Source: CAWCUK01 sp963798775 (lineage in GTDB: Bacteria; Bacteroidota; Ignavibacteria; Ignavibacteriales; Ignavibacteriaceae). Taken from it: 64,000 nt of DNA. Below are positions 53,334-62,624 of the stretch, piece by piece. Both the position numbers and the translations under genes were made by a program. The stretch is from NCBI GenBank assembly GCA_963798775.1, contig CAWCUK010000001.1:1550001-1614000 (forward strand), read 5' to 3'. Each line of letters begins with the position of its first letter. Within the stretch, counting starts at the first letter, position 1. Below the pieces are notes generated by a model. That model was not told the DNA's origin and did not search any database. It saw nothing but the letters and a program-made list of their open reading frames with translations.

Positions 53334-54743
53334 ATGATAAGGATAAATGTGCTAGAAAATATCACAATCAGATTGTCCAATTCGAGAGCGAAAAGTATCA
53401 TCAGCTTTTTTACTGAAGGGCACGAGCGAACTTTAAATATTAAAAAGAACATAGCGGCTTCATTTTTATTTCGCGCGGTTACAATGCTTATCGGATTCAT
53501 TCAAGTTCCGATTACCCTGCATTATCTTAATCCTACTAATTATGGAATTTGGATTACTCTAGGTTCAATAATTAACTGGTTTTATTTTTTGGATATTGGT
53601 TTGGGTAACGGTCTTAGAAATAAATTAGCTGAAGCTGTGGCAAAAGGTGACGCTAAACTTGCGAAAGCTTATATCAGCACAACTTATGCAATGCTGGGAA
53701 TTGTTATTGTTATTATGTACGGAATATTTTTAATCATAAATCCTTTATTATCTTGGGCATCAATATTAAATACTCCGGAAGCATTAGCCGATGAAATCTC
53801 GCTGATTGTATTTCTCGTCTTTACTACTTTTTGTTTAGGATTTTTTCTTCAGTTGATAAGAACTATTATTATCGCGTATCAAAAACCCGCAATTGCCGAT
53901 TTAATGACAGTCGCCGGAAGCGCACTTACACTGGCCGCTATTGTCATTCTTTCAAAAACAACGGAAAATGGATCTCTGCTTTATTTATCTATCTGTTTTA
54001 GTATGATTCCGGTTTTAGTTTATTTTGGCGCAAGTATTATTTCTTTCTTCGGAAAATTCAGGCAATTAATTCCATCCTTCAAAACTATTGATTTAAAATA
54101 CGCGAAGGAATTAACCACTCTGGGAATAAAATTTTTTGCTCTTCAGATATCGGCGCTAATTCTTTATTCCACGGATAATTTAATTATTACACAAGTTCTC
54201 GGTCCCTCTGAAGTTACACCATATAGCATCGCATTTAAATATTTTAACATAGTAACCGTACTTTTTATGATCATAGCCTTCCCATTTTGGTCCGGATTTA
54301 CTGAAGCATTTAATAAACAAGATTTTGATTGGATAAGAAGGTCAATGAAAAAATTAATTTTTATTGTAGGCGGATTTATATCCGTGGCAGTTTTAATGAT
54401 AATAATTTCTAATATTTTTTATTCATTTTGGATAGGCGATGAAATAAAAGTTCCGTTCCTTCTCTCTTTATTTATGGGCTTTTATGTTATAATGATGACT
54501 TGGGGAACTCCTTTCGTATATTTTATAAATGGTGTGGGAAAGATTAAATTACAGCTAATAATGGGAACAGCAGCCGCAATTTTAAATATTCCGTTATCAA
54601 TTTTCTTCGCAAAAAATTTAAATTTAGGAAGCAGCGGTGTAATTCTGGCGACAATAGTATGCAATTCACCGGCTATATTTTTGTGGCCTGCCCAGTACAA
54701 ATTAATAATGGCTGAAAAGGCAACCGGAATTTGGAATAAGTAA
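53334..54743 (+). CDS. Wzx-like polysaccharide flippase
   Basis: A polytopic protein of about 469 residues with some twelve membrane helices starting near residue 45 and a MATE/PST-type layout (ITLHYLNPTNYGIWITLGSIINW; IGLGNGLRNKLAEA). It would flip lipid-linked repeat units across the inner membrane. ATG 53334 is preferred over an in-frame ATG at 53286 that overlaps the epimerase gene. The stop is one base before a glycosyltransferase. Confidence 0.88.
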   Translation: MIRINVLENITIRLSNSRAKSIISFFTEGHERTLNIKKNIAASFLFRAVTMLIGFIQVPITLHYLNPTNYGIWITLGSIINWFYFLDIGLGNGLRNKLAEAVAKGDAKLAKAYISTTYAMLGIVIVIMYGIFLIINPLLSWASILNTPEALADEISLIVFLVFTTFCLGFFLQLIRTIIIAYQKPAIADLMTVAGSALTLAAIVILSKTTENGSLLYLSICFSMIPVLVYFGASIISFFGKFRQLIPSFKTIDLKYAKELTTLGIKFFALQISALILYSTDNLIITQVLGPSEVTPYSIAFKYFNIVTVLFMIIAFPFWSGFTEAFNKQDFDWIRRSMKKLIFIVGGFISVAVLMIIISNIFYSFWIGDEIKVPFLLSLFMGFYVIMMTWGTPFVYFINGVGKIKLQLIMGTAAAILNIPLSIFFAKNLNLGSSGVILATIVCNSPAIFLWPAQYKLIMAEKATGIWNK

Positions 54744-54744
54744 A

Positions 54745-55989
54745 ATGAAAATTATTTGGTTATGCAATTATTCTCCCCACAGGCTGCAGGAAAAATTAGG
54801 GTTAAAAGCTAATTCTTCTTCTCATCCGGCAACCTGGCTTTACTATCTAAGTATGGAATTGCGAAATAGAAAAGGAGTTGAACTAAATATTATTACAGTA
54901 ATTACGACTGTTGAAAAAGATTATTTTTTTAGGGATGAAAGCATTAACTATTATATTTTACAGAAAAGACCGAAATATCTTCCCAAGATCTTATTCAAAA
55001 TAGTTTCGAAAATCACTCCGGGAATTTGGGATGTTTTATTAAAAAGAAGAACAAAAAAAATTGTAAAAAAAATTGATCCGGATATAATAAATCTTCATGG
55101 AACGGAAACACCGTTCGGAGCATTAATAAATAAATTAAATTATCCGTCACTTGTATCAATGCAGGGTTTACTTCACCGGATAATTAAAGTCGATAATAAT
55201 CATCTTCTAAATAAAATGTTAAAAAATGAAGATAAGATTTTTAAGCATCAAAGGAATTTTGTAAGTGTACGCGGAAATATGGAAGAAATAATTCTCGACC
55301 ATAATACTGAAGCAAAATTTTATCATCTTTCATACCCGATTTCTGAATTAGCTTTTCAATTACATGATAAACAAGTTGAACAAATTGATGATATCGTTTT
55401 TGTCGGTGCACTGGTTAAAAGAAAAGGAATAGAAGATTTAATAGAAGCATTACAATTTGTGAAAAAAGAAATAAAAGATATTAAAGTAAAAGTTATCGGA
55501 TATACTTCAACCATATCCTATATAGAAATTCTAAGGGAAAAAATAGAAAAATATAATCTATCGGAAAACGTTAAACTACTTGGCTTTATTGATGATCATA
55601 ATGATGTAATGCGTGAAATAAAAAGTTCAAAAATTCTTGTGTTGCCTACTCATGTTGATGTTCGTCCGAATGTAGTTGCTGAAAGTATGGCAATAGGTGT
55701 TCCTGTTATTTCAAATAATCTTGACGGTCTGCCTGAGATGATTGAAAATGAAGTAAACGGAATTTTAGTTGAAAAAGGTGATATCCGGGAATTAGCAAAA
55801 CAAATTATAAGATTATTAAAAAATCCCGGGCTGAGAAACGAACTTTCAGCCGAAGCGTATAAATTTGCTAAAGAAAATTTTGATACTGTAAAGGCGGTCA
55901 ACAATTTAATTCCTATTTATCAAGAAATAATCAATACTCATCACGAAAAACTGATTAATAATTTCTCCGTTAAAACCGCAAATACATAA
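54745..55989 (+). CDS. GT4-type glycosyltransferase
   Basis: A 414-residue retaining glycosyltransferase of the GT-B fold. The C-terminal donor domain starts VFVGALVKRKGIEDLIEAL (about residue 215) and includes the E-x7-E type motif AESMAIGVPVISNNLDGLPEMI. The N-terminal acceptor domain is weakly conserved. The conserved YSPH-like start (CNYSPHRLQEKLG) is seen in related polysaccharide transferases. Sugar specificity cannot be read from the sequence. Confidence 0.88.
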   Translation: MKIIWLCNYSPHRLQEKLGLKANSSSHPATWLYYLSMELRNRKGVELNIITVITTVEKDYFFRDESINYYILQKRPKYLPKILFKIVSKITPGIWDVLLKRRTKKIVKKIDPDIINLHGTETPFGALINKLNYPSLVSMQGLLHRIIKVDNNHLLNKMLKNEDKIFKHQRNFVSVRGNMEEIILDHNTEAKFYHLSYPISELAFQLHDKQVEQIDDIVFVGALVKRKGIEDLIEALQFVKKEIKDIKVKVIGYTSTISYIEILREKIEKYNLSENVKLLGFIDDHNDVMREIKSSKILVLPTHVDVRPNVVAESMAIGVPVISNNLDGLPEMIENEVNGILVEKGDIRELAKQIIRLLKNPGLRNELSAEAYKFAKENFDTVKAVNNLIPIYQEIINTHHEKLINNFSVKTANT

Positions 55990-56056
55990 TTCCTTTCCTG
56001 TTTACCCCGATAAAATATTCATTAAGACTTTACGAATTAAACCACAAGGTGTTATT

Positions 56057-56764
56057 ATGAAAGCTGTAATTCTGGCCGGCGGACTTGGTACGCGTTTAAA
56101 ACCTTTTACTGAAGTTATCCCCAAACCACTTCTCCCTATTGGCGAAAAGGCAATTTTAGAAATTCAAATTGAAAATTTTAAACGGTATGGATTTAATGAA
56201 ATTTATCTCGCCACAAATTATAAGTCAGAATATATAGAACGTTTTTTCGGTGACGGTTCACGCTACGGTGTAAAATTACATATCAGTAAAGAAGATGAAC
56301 CGCTCGGAACGGCGGGTCCATTAAAATTATTAAAAGATGAATTAAACGAACCTTTTGTAGTAATGAACGGTGATATTCTTACGCTTACCAACTTCTTAGA
56401 GTTTTATAACTTCGCTGTTAGTAAAGATAGTCTTCTAACAATTTCCGTTAAAAAATTTATTACTCCTTATGATTTCGGAAACATTTTTTTTGAAGGTGAT
56501 AAAGTAACCGGAATTGAAGAAAAACCTGATATAATTACTTATGCGCTCGCCGGCATTTATGTAATGAAACCGGGAATTTTTGAGCTTATTCCCGATAAAG
56601 AATATTTCGGTATGGATTTTTTGATGCAAAAAATGCTCACTAAAAATTTTGCTATATCTAAATATGAACTTAAAGAATATTGGCTGGATATAGGAAGAGT
56701 TGACGATTATGAAAAAGCACAAGAAAGCTACAAAGTACATTTTATAGGAAATACAGCATTATGA
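56057..56764 (+). CDS. Sugar-1-phosphate nucleotidyltransferase
   Basis: A 235-residue NTP-transferase-fold enzyme with the signature LAGGLGTRLKPFTEVIPKPLLPI at the N-terminus, EPLGTAGPLKLL and NGDILT motifs, and DIGRVDDYEKA at the C-terminus. It resembles mannose-/glucose-1-phosphate nucleotidyltransferases that supply nucleotide-activated sugars for the polymer. It overlaps the following epimerase gene by four bases and, with the next two genes, looks like a three-enzyme sugar module. Confidence 0.9.
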   Translation: MKAVILAGGLGTRLKPFTEVIPKPLLPIGEKAILEIQIENFKRYGFNEIYLATNYKSEYIERFFGDGSRYGVKLHISKEDEPLGTAGPLKLLKDELNEPFVVMNGDILTLTNFLEFYNFAVSKDSLLTISVKKFITPYDFGNIFFEGDKVTGIEEKPDIITYALAGIYVMKPGIFELIPDKEYFGMDFLMQKMLTKNFAISKYELKEYWLDIGRVDDYEKAQESYKVHFIGNTAL

Positions 56765-57735
56765 AAAAAATATTAGTAACCGGAGCGGCCGGATATATCG
56801 GGTCGGTATTAGTTCACCAACTATTGGATAGAGGTTATGCGGTGCGGGGAATAGATATACTTTATTTCGGCGGCGAATCTTTAATAGGAGTTTATAACCA
56901 TCCCAATTTCGAATTTATAAAAGGCGATATAAGAGAAAGAGAAACGTTGAAAAACATTATAGAAGATGTTGACGCCATAGTTCATCTTGCTGCTATTGTA
57001 GGAGATCCGGCTTGTGTAAAACAACCCCAACTTGCTGAAGAAACAAATTGGTTCGCTTCAAAAATGTTGTATGATTTAGCAGCGGAATCCGAAAATGTAA
57101 AAAGATTTGTCTTCGCGTCCACATGCAGTAATTATGGCAAAATGAACGGTGAATCATTTCTAAATGAAAAATCTCCTCTTAATCCCGTTTCGCTTTACGC
57201 GGAACTAAAAGTAAAATTTGAAAAATACATTTTGGAATCAAATGTGCGAGAAGATTTTATACCGACTGCTTTAAGGTTTGCAACTGTTTACGGACTTTCT
57301 CCCAGGGTACGTTTCGATCTTACTGTAAACGAATTTATTCGGGAAGCCGCCATGGGAAAAGAACTTGAAATTTTTGGCGAGCAGTTTTGGCGCCCATATT
57401 GCCATGTGAATGATTTAGCCCGAGCCTGTGTATTAGTGCTTGAGACTGATCCTCAAAAAGTTGATCATAATGTATTTGGTGTCGGAGATACGAAAGAAAA
57501 TTACCAGAAGAAAATGATTGCCGAAGAAATAAATAAAATTATTCCGCAGGCAAAAATAAAATATGTACATAAAGATGAAGATCCGAGAGACTACCGTGTT
57601 GATTTTTCAAAAATAAAAAATGAATTGAATTTTGAAATTACTATGAAGGTACCTAACGGACTGCAAGAGATCTACTCAATTTTAAAAAATGGATTATTAA
57701 TTAATCCTTATTCAAAACAGTATAGCAACGTGTAA
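56761..57735 (+). CDS. NAD-dependent nucleotide-sugar epimerase/dehydratase
   Basis: An extended SDR enzyme of 324 residues with VTGAAGYIGSVLVHQLL near residue 6, GDIRERETL, and the LAAIVGDPACV segment. The catalytic region reads ASTCSNYG followed by YAELKVKFE (YxxxK form), and RFATVYGLSPRVRFD lies further on. It differs from the WbpP-like enzyme at 52355 in its core. Substrate is unknown; the transferase before it and aminotransferase after it suggest a second amino or deoxy sugar. Confidence 0.88.
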   Translation: MKKILVTGAAGYIGSVLVHQLLDRGYAVRGIDILYFGGESLIGVYNHPNFEFIKGDIRERETLKNIIEDVDAIVHLAAIVGDPACVKQPQLAEETNWFASKMLYDLAAESENVKRFVFASTCSNYGKMNGESFLNEKSPLNPVSLYAELKVKFEKYILESNVREDFIPTALRFATVYGLSPRVRFDLTVNEFIREAAMGKELEIFGEQFWRPYCHVNDLARACVLVLETDPQKVDHNVFGVGDTKENYQKKMIAEEINKIIPQAKIKYVHKDEDPRDYRVDFSKIKNELNFEITMKVPNGLQEIYSILKNGLLINPYSKQYSNV

Positions 57736-57738
57736 AAT

Positions 57739-58893
57739 ATGAATTATAAAATCCCACTTTTCGATTTGAACTATGATCAAGAAGAAGAAGCTGCGGTTCT
57801 TGAAACTCTTCGTTCAAAATGGATTTCTACCGGACCCAAAAACGCGGAGTTTGAGAATGAATTTGCGAAGCAGCTTTCTGTAGGAAACGCGGTAGCTCTA
57901 TCTAATTGTACGGTTTCTCTTCATTTAGCTTTAAAGATTTTGGGAATAGGCGAAGGAGATGAAGTTATAGTTCCCTCACTTACTTTTGTGGCAACGGCAA
58001 ATGCCGTTAAGTATACCGGTGCTAACCCCGTCTTTTGCGATATAAAAAATTTACAAGAACCGGTAGTTGATCCGCTTTTACTTGAAACTTTAATAACAGA
58101 AAAAACAAAGGCAATAATAGTAATGCATTACGGCGGTTTCTCATGTAATATGAATGATATAATGAATCTGTCAAAAAAGTATAATTTAAAAGTTGTTGAA
58201 GATGCTTGTCACGGACCGTTATCAGAATACAAGGGGAAAAAATTAGGAACAATAGGTGATATTGGGTGTTTCAGTTTTTTCTCAAATAAAAATATGACTA
58301 CCGGCGAAGGCGGAATGTTAGTCACCGACAATGACGAACATGCTGCCAAAGCAAAACTTCTTCGCTCACATGGAATGACTACTCTTTCATATGAAAGAGC
58401 GAAAGGGCATAGTACTTCTTATGATGTGATTGAATTAGGTTATAATTATCGGATGGATGATATTCGTGCTTCTATCGGCTTAGTTCAGCTAAATAAATTA
58501 AAAGATGATCTTGAAAAAAGAGCCGAAATAAGAAAATATTATATTCAAAAACTTTCTGAAATTGATTCTATTATTATACCGTTCGAAAATAATAATGAAT
58601 TTGTATCGAATTATATTTTCCCTTTAGTATTGAAAGATTCCGATTATGAAAACCGGGAACGGGTAAGAAAAGAACTGCATGAGGCCGGAATTCAAACGAG
58701 TGTTCACTATCCGGCTGTGCATTTATTCAGCATTTATAGTTCCGCTAAAACCAAACTGCCTTTAACGGAATATTTCAGTAGTAATGAAATTACTCTTCCC
58801 TTATATTCCAAATTAACAAATGAAGAAATCGATTTTATTGTTTCTACTTTAGCGAAAATATTGCTTCAAATACCTCAAAAAGCATCCCTTTAA
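57739..58893 (+). CDS. DegT/DnrJ/EryC1 sugar aminotransferase, second copy
   Basis: A 384-residue PLP enzyme. It has PLFDLNYDQEEEAAVLETL, the WISTGPKNAEFENEFA opening, VVEDACHGP and the PLP lysine K184 in FFSNKNMTTGEGG. The MTTGEGG form is common in 4-amino sugar (perosamine- or WecE-like) enzymes and differs from the first aminotransferase. It is tightly linked to the epimerase gene. The exact sugar is inferred only as an amino sugar. Confidence 0.9.
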   Translation: MNYKIPLFDLNYDQEEEAAVLETLRSKWISTGPKNAEFENEFAKQLSVGNAVALSNCTVSLHLALKILGIGEGDEVIVPSLTFVATANAVKYTGANPVFCDIKNLQEPVVDPLLLETLITEKTKAIIVMHYGGFSCNMNDIMNLSKKYNLKVVEDACHGPLSEYKGKKLGTIGDIGCFSFFSNKNMTTGEGGMLVTDNDEHAAKAKLLRSHGMTTLSYERAKGHSTSYDVIELGYNYRMDDIRASIGLVQLNKLKDDLEKRAEIRKYYIQKLSEIDSIIIPFENNNEFVSNYIFPLVLKDSDYENRERVRKELHEAGIQTSVHYPAVHLFSIYSSAKTKLPLTEYFSSNEITLPLYSKLTNEEIDFIVSTLAKILLQIPQKASL

Positions 58894-58914
58894 AATATTT
58901 AAAAGTTAAGACCG

Positions 58915-60195
58915 ATGAATAAAAGTTTAATTCCGAAAATAATTTTTATCTATTTACTAGGTGTTGAATTAGCGTACATGTTTTTTGGATACTCAATCGA
59001 TGAAATAAGAGTTTCAAAATTTACACTTTTTGAATTAGGTTATTTTCCCGCTATGGCTTATGTGGCAGTTGGAATGTGGAAGTTTTTTGATCAAAAAACA
59101 AGAGATAAAACAGATACAGTTATTTTAGTAATAATTATTTACTGCTTATATCAAGCCTTTGTTGTAATGCCTTTAAATATTTATGTTCTCGGTAATTCAT
59201 TTAATGAAACTTATGGCTTATTAAAAACAAGATCATATTTCCTCTTTATTCCGTTTATACTTTGGTACATATTCCCTTCATTTAAACATATTCATATTCC
59301 GATAAAATGGATGGAAATAGCAACTGTAATATTATTAATACTAACTGTATTAAAATATCTTCAAGGAAATTATGAAATTACCAGCACAGGACAATTAAGG
59401 ATTGCCGCCGGTGTTGCCGCTGTTTTCTTCGCCTTTGTTCTTGTTACAAATTTATCATTTTTCTCCGGATCAAAAAATAATCCATTTCTAATTGCTGTTG
59501 CTATGGTAGGACTTGTTTTCGCGAATCATAGATCGGCTTATTTATCAATCGGTTTATTAATTATTATAAGTCTGCTCAACTCAAACCGTTTAGTTAATAA
59601 GAAGAAAAAGACATTACTTTATTCATTATTAATTATTGTTATTGTCTTGCTGCCACTTTCACAAATATCTTTAATAAGTAAAAATTTCTTGGGTCGAGTT
59701 ACTACATCATTTAATTATAAAGAAGAAAACGCACAGACAAGAATGGTTGATTGGGAGTTAGCGTGGAATTATTATTTAGAGCATCCGATTAATGGTTCTT
59801 TATCCGACAAAAAATTTTATGATGATGTTTATGAAAATCATCCCCCGCCTCATAATTTTATTTTTCAAGTAATCACAACACAAGGTACGGTAGGGTTAGT
59901 TTTTATTTCAACGATGCTTTATCTGCTTCTTGTTATGGGTTTTAAAAATCGTCGAGATCCGGTTTCATTTCAAATGTTTTTAGCACTTACATTCTATGTT
60001 GCCTTCTGTTTAATAAATACAAATTTTTTTGAAAACTGGAATATTTTAGTTTTAGCTTTTTCAGCAGCGGCTATATTATATAGGGATAGCTCAATGGCAG
60101 CGATGAGACAATATTTATATCTCATTTTATCAGCGGAAGAAGAAAAACATAAGCAAGTATTTCCGGCGGCCGAATCATTCTTATTAAAAGATTAA
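58915..60195 (+). CDS. O-antigen ligase/Wzy-type polymerase
   Basis: A 426-residue membrane protein with about ten helices and the Wzy_C-type periplasmic loop, recognised by RMVDWELAWNYYLEHPINGSL and the HPPPHNFIFQVITTQGTVGL segment. Such proteins either polymerise repeat units (Wzy) or ligate them to lipid A core (WaaL). Given flippase, co-polymerase and exporter in the locus, polymerase is more likely, but both are possible. Confidence 0.8.
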   Translation: MNKSLIPKIIFIYLLGVELAYMFFGYSIDEIRVSKFTLFELGYFPAMAYVAVGMWKFFDQKTRDKTDTVILVIIIYCLYQAFVVMPLNIYVLGNSFNETYGLLKTRSYFLFIPFILWYIFPSFKHIHIPIKWMEIATVILLILTVLKYLQGNYEITSTGQLRIAAGVAAVFFAFVLVTNLSFFSGSKNNPFLIAVAMVGLVFANHRSAYLSIGLLIIISLLNSNRLVNKKKKTLLYSLLIIVIVLLPLSQISLISKNFLGRVTTSFNYKEENAQTRMVDWELAWNYYLEHPINGSLSDKKFYDDVYENHPPPHNFIFQVITTQGTVGLVFISTMLYLLLVMGFKNRRDPVSFQMFLALTFYVAFCLINTNFFENWNILVLAFSAAAILYRDSSMAAMRQYLYLILSAEEEKHKQVFPAAESFLLKD

Positions 60196-60197
60196 TT

Positions 60198-61568
60198 ATG
60201 AAATATTATCCTAAGGTTTTAATAATTGGAGAAACATTCCACCAAAATAGCGGAGGAGGAATAACAATTTCTAATTTATTTAAAGGCTGGCCTGTGGATA
60301 ATATTGCTGTCGCTAATTTTAGAGTTTTCCCGGAAGAAGATTCAATCTGTAAAAATTATTATAGATTAGGACTTTCGGAATCTTCGCGGGTTTGGCCGTT
60401 TAATTTTTTTAGAGAAGATAAACCTTCCGGCCCGGTTAATTACGCAAATCAACGTGAGAAAATGAGTTCTGTCATTTCAATTAGGGAATCAAAAATAAAT
60501 CCAAAAGATATAATTACGGAATTATTAAAATTTGTCGGCCTTTATTATTTCATAAATAAATTAAAAATATCCAAACAATTTGAAGAATGGGTAAAAGAAT
60601 ATTCTCCCGAAGTGATATACTCTCAATTAGCATCTTTAGAATTAATAAAATTTGTAAAAGAAGTTAGCGCGTTTACAAACGCAAATATTGCTGTTCATAT
60701 TATGGATGATTGGATAAAGACGGAAATTAAAAGAGGGCCGATAAAATTTTATTTACAGCGGATTCTTGAAAAGGAGTTAAAGTCTGTTTTTGCCAAAGCA
60801 ACCGTTCTTATGGGAATATCGCAATCTATGTGTACGGAATATGAGCGGAGATATCAAAAAAAGTTTATCCCTTTTCATAATCCTTTGGAGATTGATAAGT
60901 GGGAAAAGTATACAAAGACAAATTTTAAAATGAAGGACACATTTAAAATTTTGTACGCCGGTAGAATCGGTATCGGAATGGCTCATTCAATAATAGATAT
61001 AGCTAAGGCGGTTGAGGTATTATTTAATGAAGGATTAAAAATTTGTTTTGAAGTTCAATCAACTTATTCGAAAATTAATATGCAGAAAGAACTTGAACAA
61101 TATAAATGTGTTAAATTATCTAAACCCATAGCTTACGAAAAACTGCCTGAAAAATTTGCTTCCGCCGATGTTCTTGCCCTCCCTATTGATTTTAGCAGCG
61201 AAAGTTTAAGATTTATGAAATATTCAATGCCGACTAAAACAACCGAATATATGATTTCCGGAACTCCTATTTTAGTTTATGCCAGCCAAGAAACCGCTTT
61301 ATATCAATACGCCGAAAAGTATGGATGGGGGTTTGTAGTTTCAAAAAGAGATATAGAACAAATTGCCGGCGCCCTAAGAACTTTATATAAAAATGAATCT
61401 TTGAGAGAAAAATTAAGCAGATGCGCGGTTAGCTTAGCTAAAAAAGAACATGACGCTATAAAAGTTAGAAACGATTTCAGGTATACTCTTTCTTTCGGCA
61501 GCAGTGAAAAGACCGCTGTAAAAATGAGAAACAAAAACTTAACGCGCTTCCATTATAAAGAAGCATAA
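60198..61568 (+). CDS. Glycosyltransferase (GT-B fold)
   Basis: A 456-residue transferase whose C-terminal half has the GT4-like signature ILYAGRIGIGMAHSIIDIAKAV, ASADVLALPIDFSSESLRF and TKTTEYMISGTPILVYA. The N-terminal half contains a HQNSGGGITISNLF motif typical of the acceptor domain. It immediately follows the polymerase-like gene, with two bases between. Donor and acceptor sugars are unknown. Confidence 0.85.
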   Translation: MKYYPKVLIIGETFHQNSGGGITISNLFKGWPVDNIAVANFRVFPEEDSICKNYYRLGLSESSRVWPFNFFREDKPSGPVNYANQREKMSSVISIRESKINPKDIITELLKFVGLYYFINKLKISKQFEEWVKEYSPEVIYSQLASLELIKFVKEVSAFTNANIAVHIMDDWIKTEIKRGPIKFYLQRILEKELKSVFAKATVLMGISQSMCTEYERRYQKKFIPFHNPLEIDKWEKYTKTNFKMKDTFKILYAGRIGIGMAHSIIDIAKAVEVLFNEGLKICFEVQSTYSKINMQKELEQYKCVKLSKPIAYEKLPEKFASADVLALPIDFSSESLRFMKYSMPTKTTEYMISGTPILVYASQETALYQYAEKYGWGFVVSKRDIEQIAGALRTLYKNESLREKLSRCAVSLAKKEHDAIKVRNDFRYTLSFGSSEKTAVKMRNKNLTRFHYKEA

Positions 61569-61590
61569 AATCACTTCAATATAAATCTCA

Positions 61591-61929
61591 ATGAATTTAT
61601 CTCAAATTATAACCGCGTGTTTAAATATTTTGATAATCTTATTTCTGGGTCTGACTCTATCTTTCTATTTATTATTTAAAATTAAAAAGATAAAAAAGAC
61701 GCGAATGAAAATGAAGAAAGCTAATGAAGTATTTTGGGAAATTCCGGAACCGTCCGCAAAAATATTTACCGAAATTCACGATAAAAAAAATACCGGTACT
61801 GAACTTCTGGATATTCAAAAGTTGTCAAATATAAAATTGAAATCCTCCAAATATATAATTGTAAAAGATCTTAAAGAACAAACTAATAATCTTAATTCAA
61901 CTTCTGAAAACGATAATTATTTAGTATGA
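61591..61929 (+). CDS. Small membrane protein, unknown
   Basis: Not recognised. The 112-residue product has a single N-terminal membrane helix at about residues 8-29, a basic juxtamembrane stretch and a polar cytoplasmic tail. It sits between a glycosyltransferase and an acyltransferase and overlaps the latter by four bases, so it is likely co-translated. Its role in the polysaccharide pathway is not evident. Confidence 0.6.
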   Translation: MNLSQIITACLNILIILFLGLTLSFYLLFKIKKIKKTRMKMKKANEVFWEIPEPSAKIFTEIHDKKNTGTELLDIQKLSNIKLKSSKYIIVKDLKEQTNNLNSTSENDNYLV

Positions 61930-62606
61930 ACATGAGTTTATCATCATCATATATTAAAAATGAAAATTTAACTTCAAAGAGTAAGTTAAATAAAATTAGG
62001 ACAGATTTTAGCGGATATTTTTTTGCGTATTTCGGCGGATACAGAAAAAAAATACGCGGTGCTGTTTATAGTTTTTTTACCAAAATACTTTTAGCCATAA
62101 AAAATATTGAACGAGGTGAAAATCTTAAATTTTACGGTTTTCCTATTCTCAGCCGCTATATAAGAAGCAGAATTAAAGTTGGAAGCAATTGCAGTTTTAT
62201 TTCTGATGATTTAACAAATCTTGTCGGCGTAAATAGAAGATGTTCAATAGCGACTTTGAGAGAAAATTCAGAAATAATAATTGGTGATGGATGCGGTTTC
62301 AGCGGTACGGTAATTGCCGCCGCTGAAAAAATAACTATTGGCAGTAATGTACTTTGCGGCGCCAACACGTTAATTACCGATTTTGACTGGCATTCGTTAA
62401 ATCCTAATGAAAGATTAACAGGCGAAGCCGAAACTAAATCTGTGGTGATTGAAGATAATGTTTGGTTAGGTGTAAACGCGGTAGTTTTAAAAGGGGTTCA
62501 TATCGGAAAGAATAGTATAATAGGGGCAAACAGTTTAGTGGTAAAAAATATTCCCCCCGATGTAATAGCTGCGGGAAATCCTTGTAAAGTGATAAAAAAT
62601 TTATAA
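61926..62606 (+). CDS. Left-handed beta-helix acyltransferase (WcaF/NodL-like)
   Basis: A 226-residue protein with hexapeptide repeats from about residue 70 (SEIIIGDGCGFSGT, KITIGSNVLCGANTLI, SVVIEDNVWLGVNAVVLKGVHIG, NSIIGANSLVVKNIPP) and the loop TDFDWHSLNPNERL. The catalytic histidine of this loop and the AAGNPCKVIKNL end are characteristic of sugar O-acetyltransferases. It likely decorates the polymer. A second ATG at 61932 is an alternative start. Confidence 0.86.
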   Translation: MNMSLSSSYIKNENLTSKSKLNKIRTDFSGYFFAYFGGYRKKIRGAVYSFFTKILLAIKNIERGENLKFYGFPILSRYIRSRIKVGSNCSFISDDLTNLVGVNRRCSIATLRENSEIIIGDGCGFSGTVIAAAEKITIGSNVLCGANTLITDFDWHSLNPNERLTGEAETKSVVIEDNVWLGVNAVVLKGVHIGKNSIIGANSLVVKNIPPDVIAAGNPCKVIKNL

Positions 62607-62624
62607 AAAATTATAGGTTGCTAA

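Noticed and set aside
55990..56056. Regulatory meaning of the shared AAGGTGTTAT before 49339 and 56057 genes
   Set aside because: It is mainly a ribosome-binding-site match plus AT-rich sequence and too short to support a shared element.
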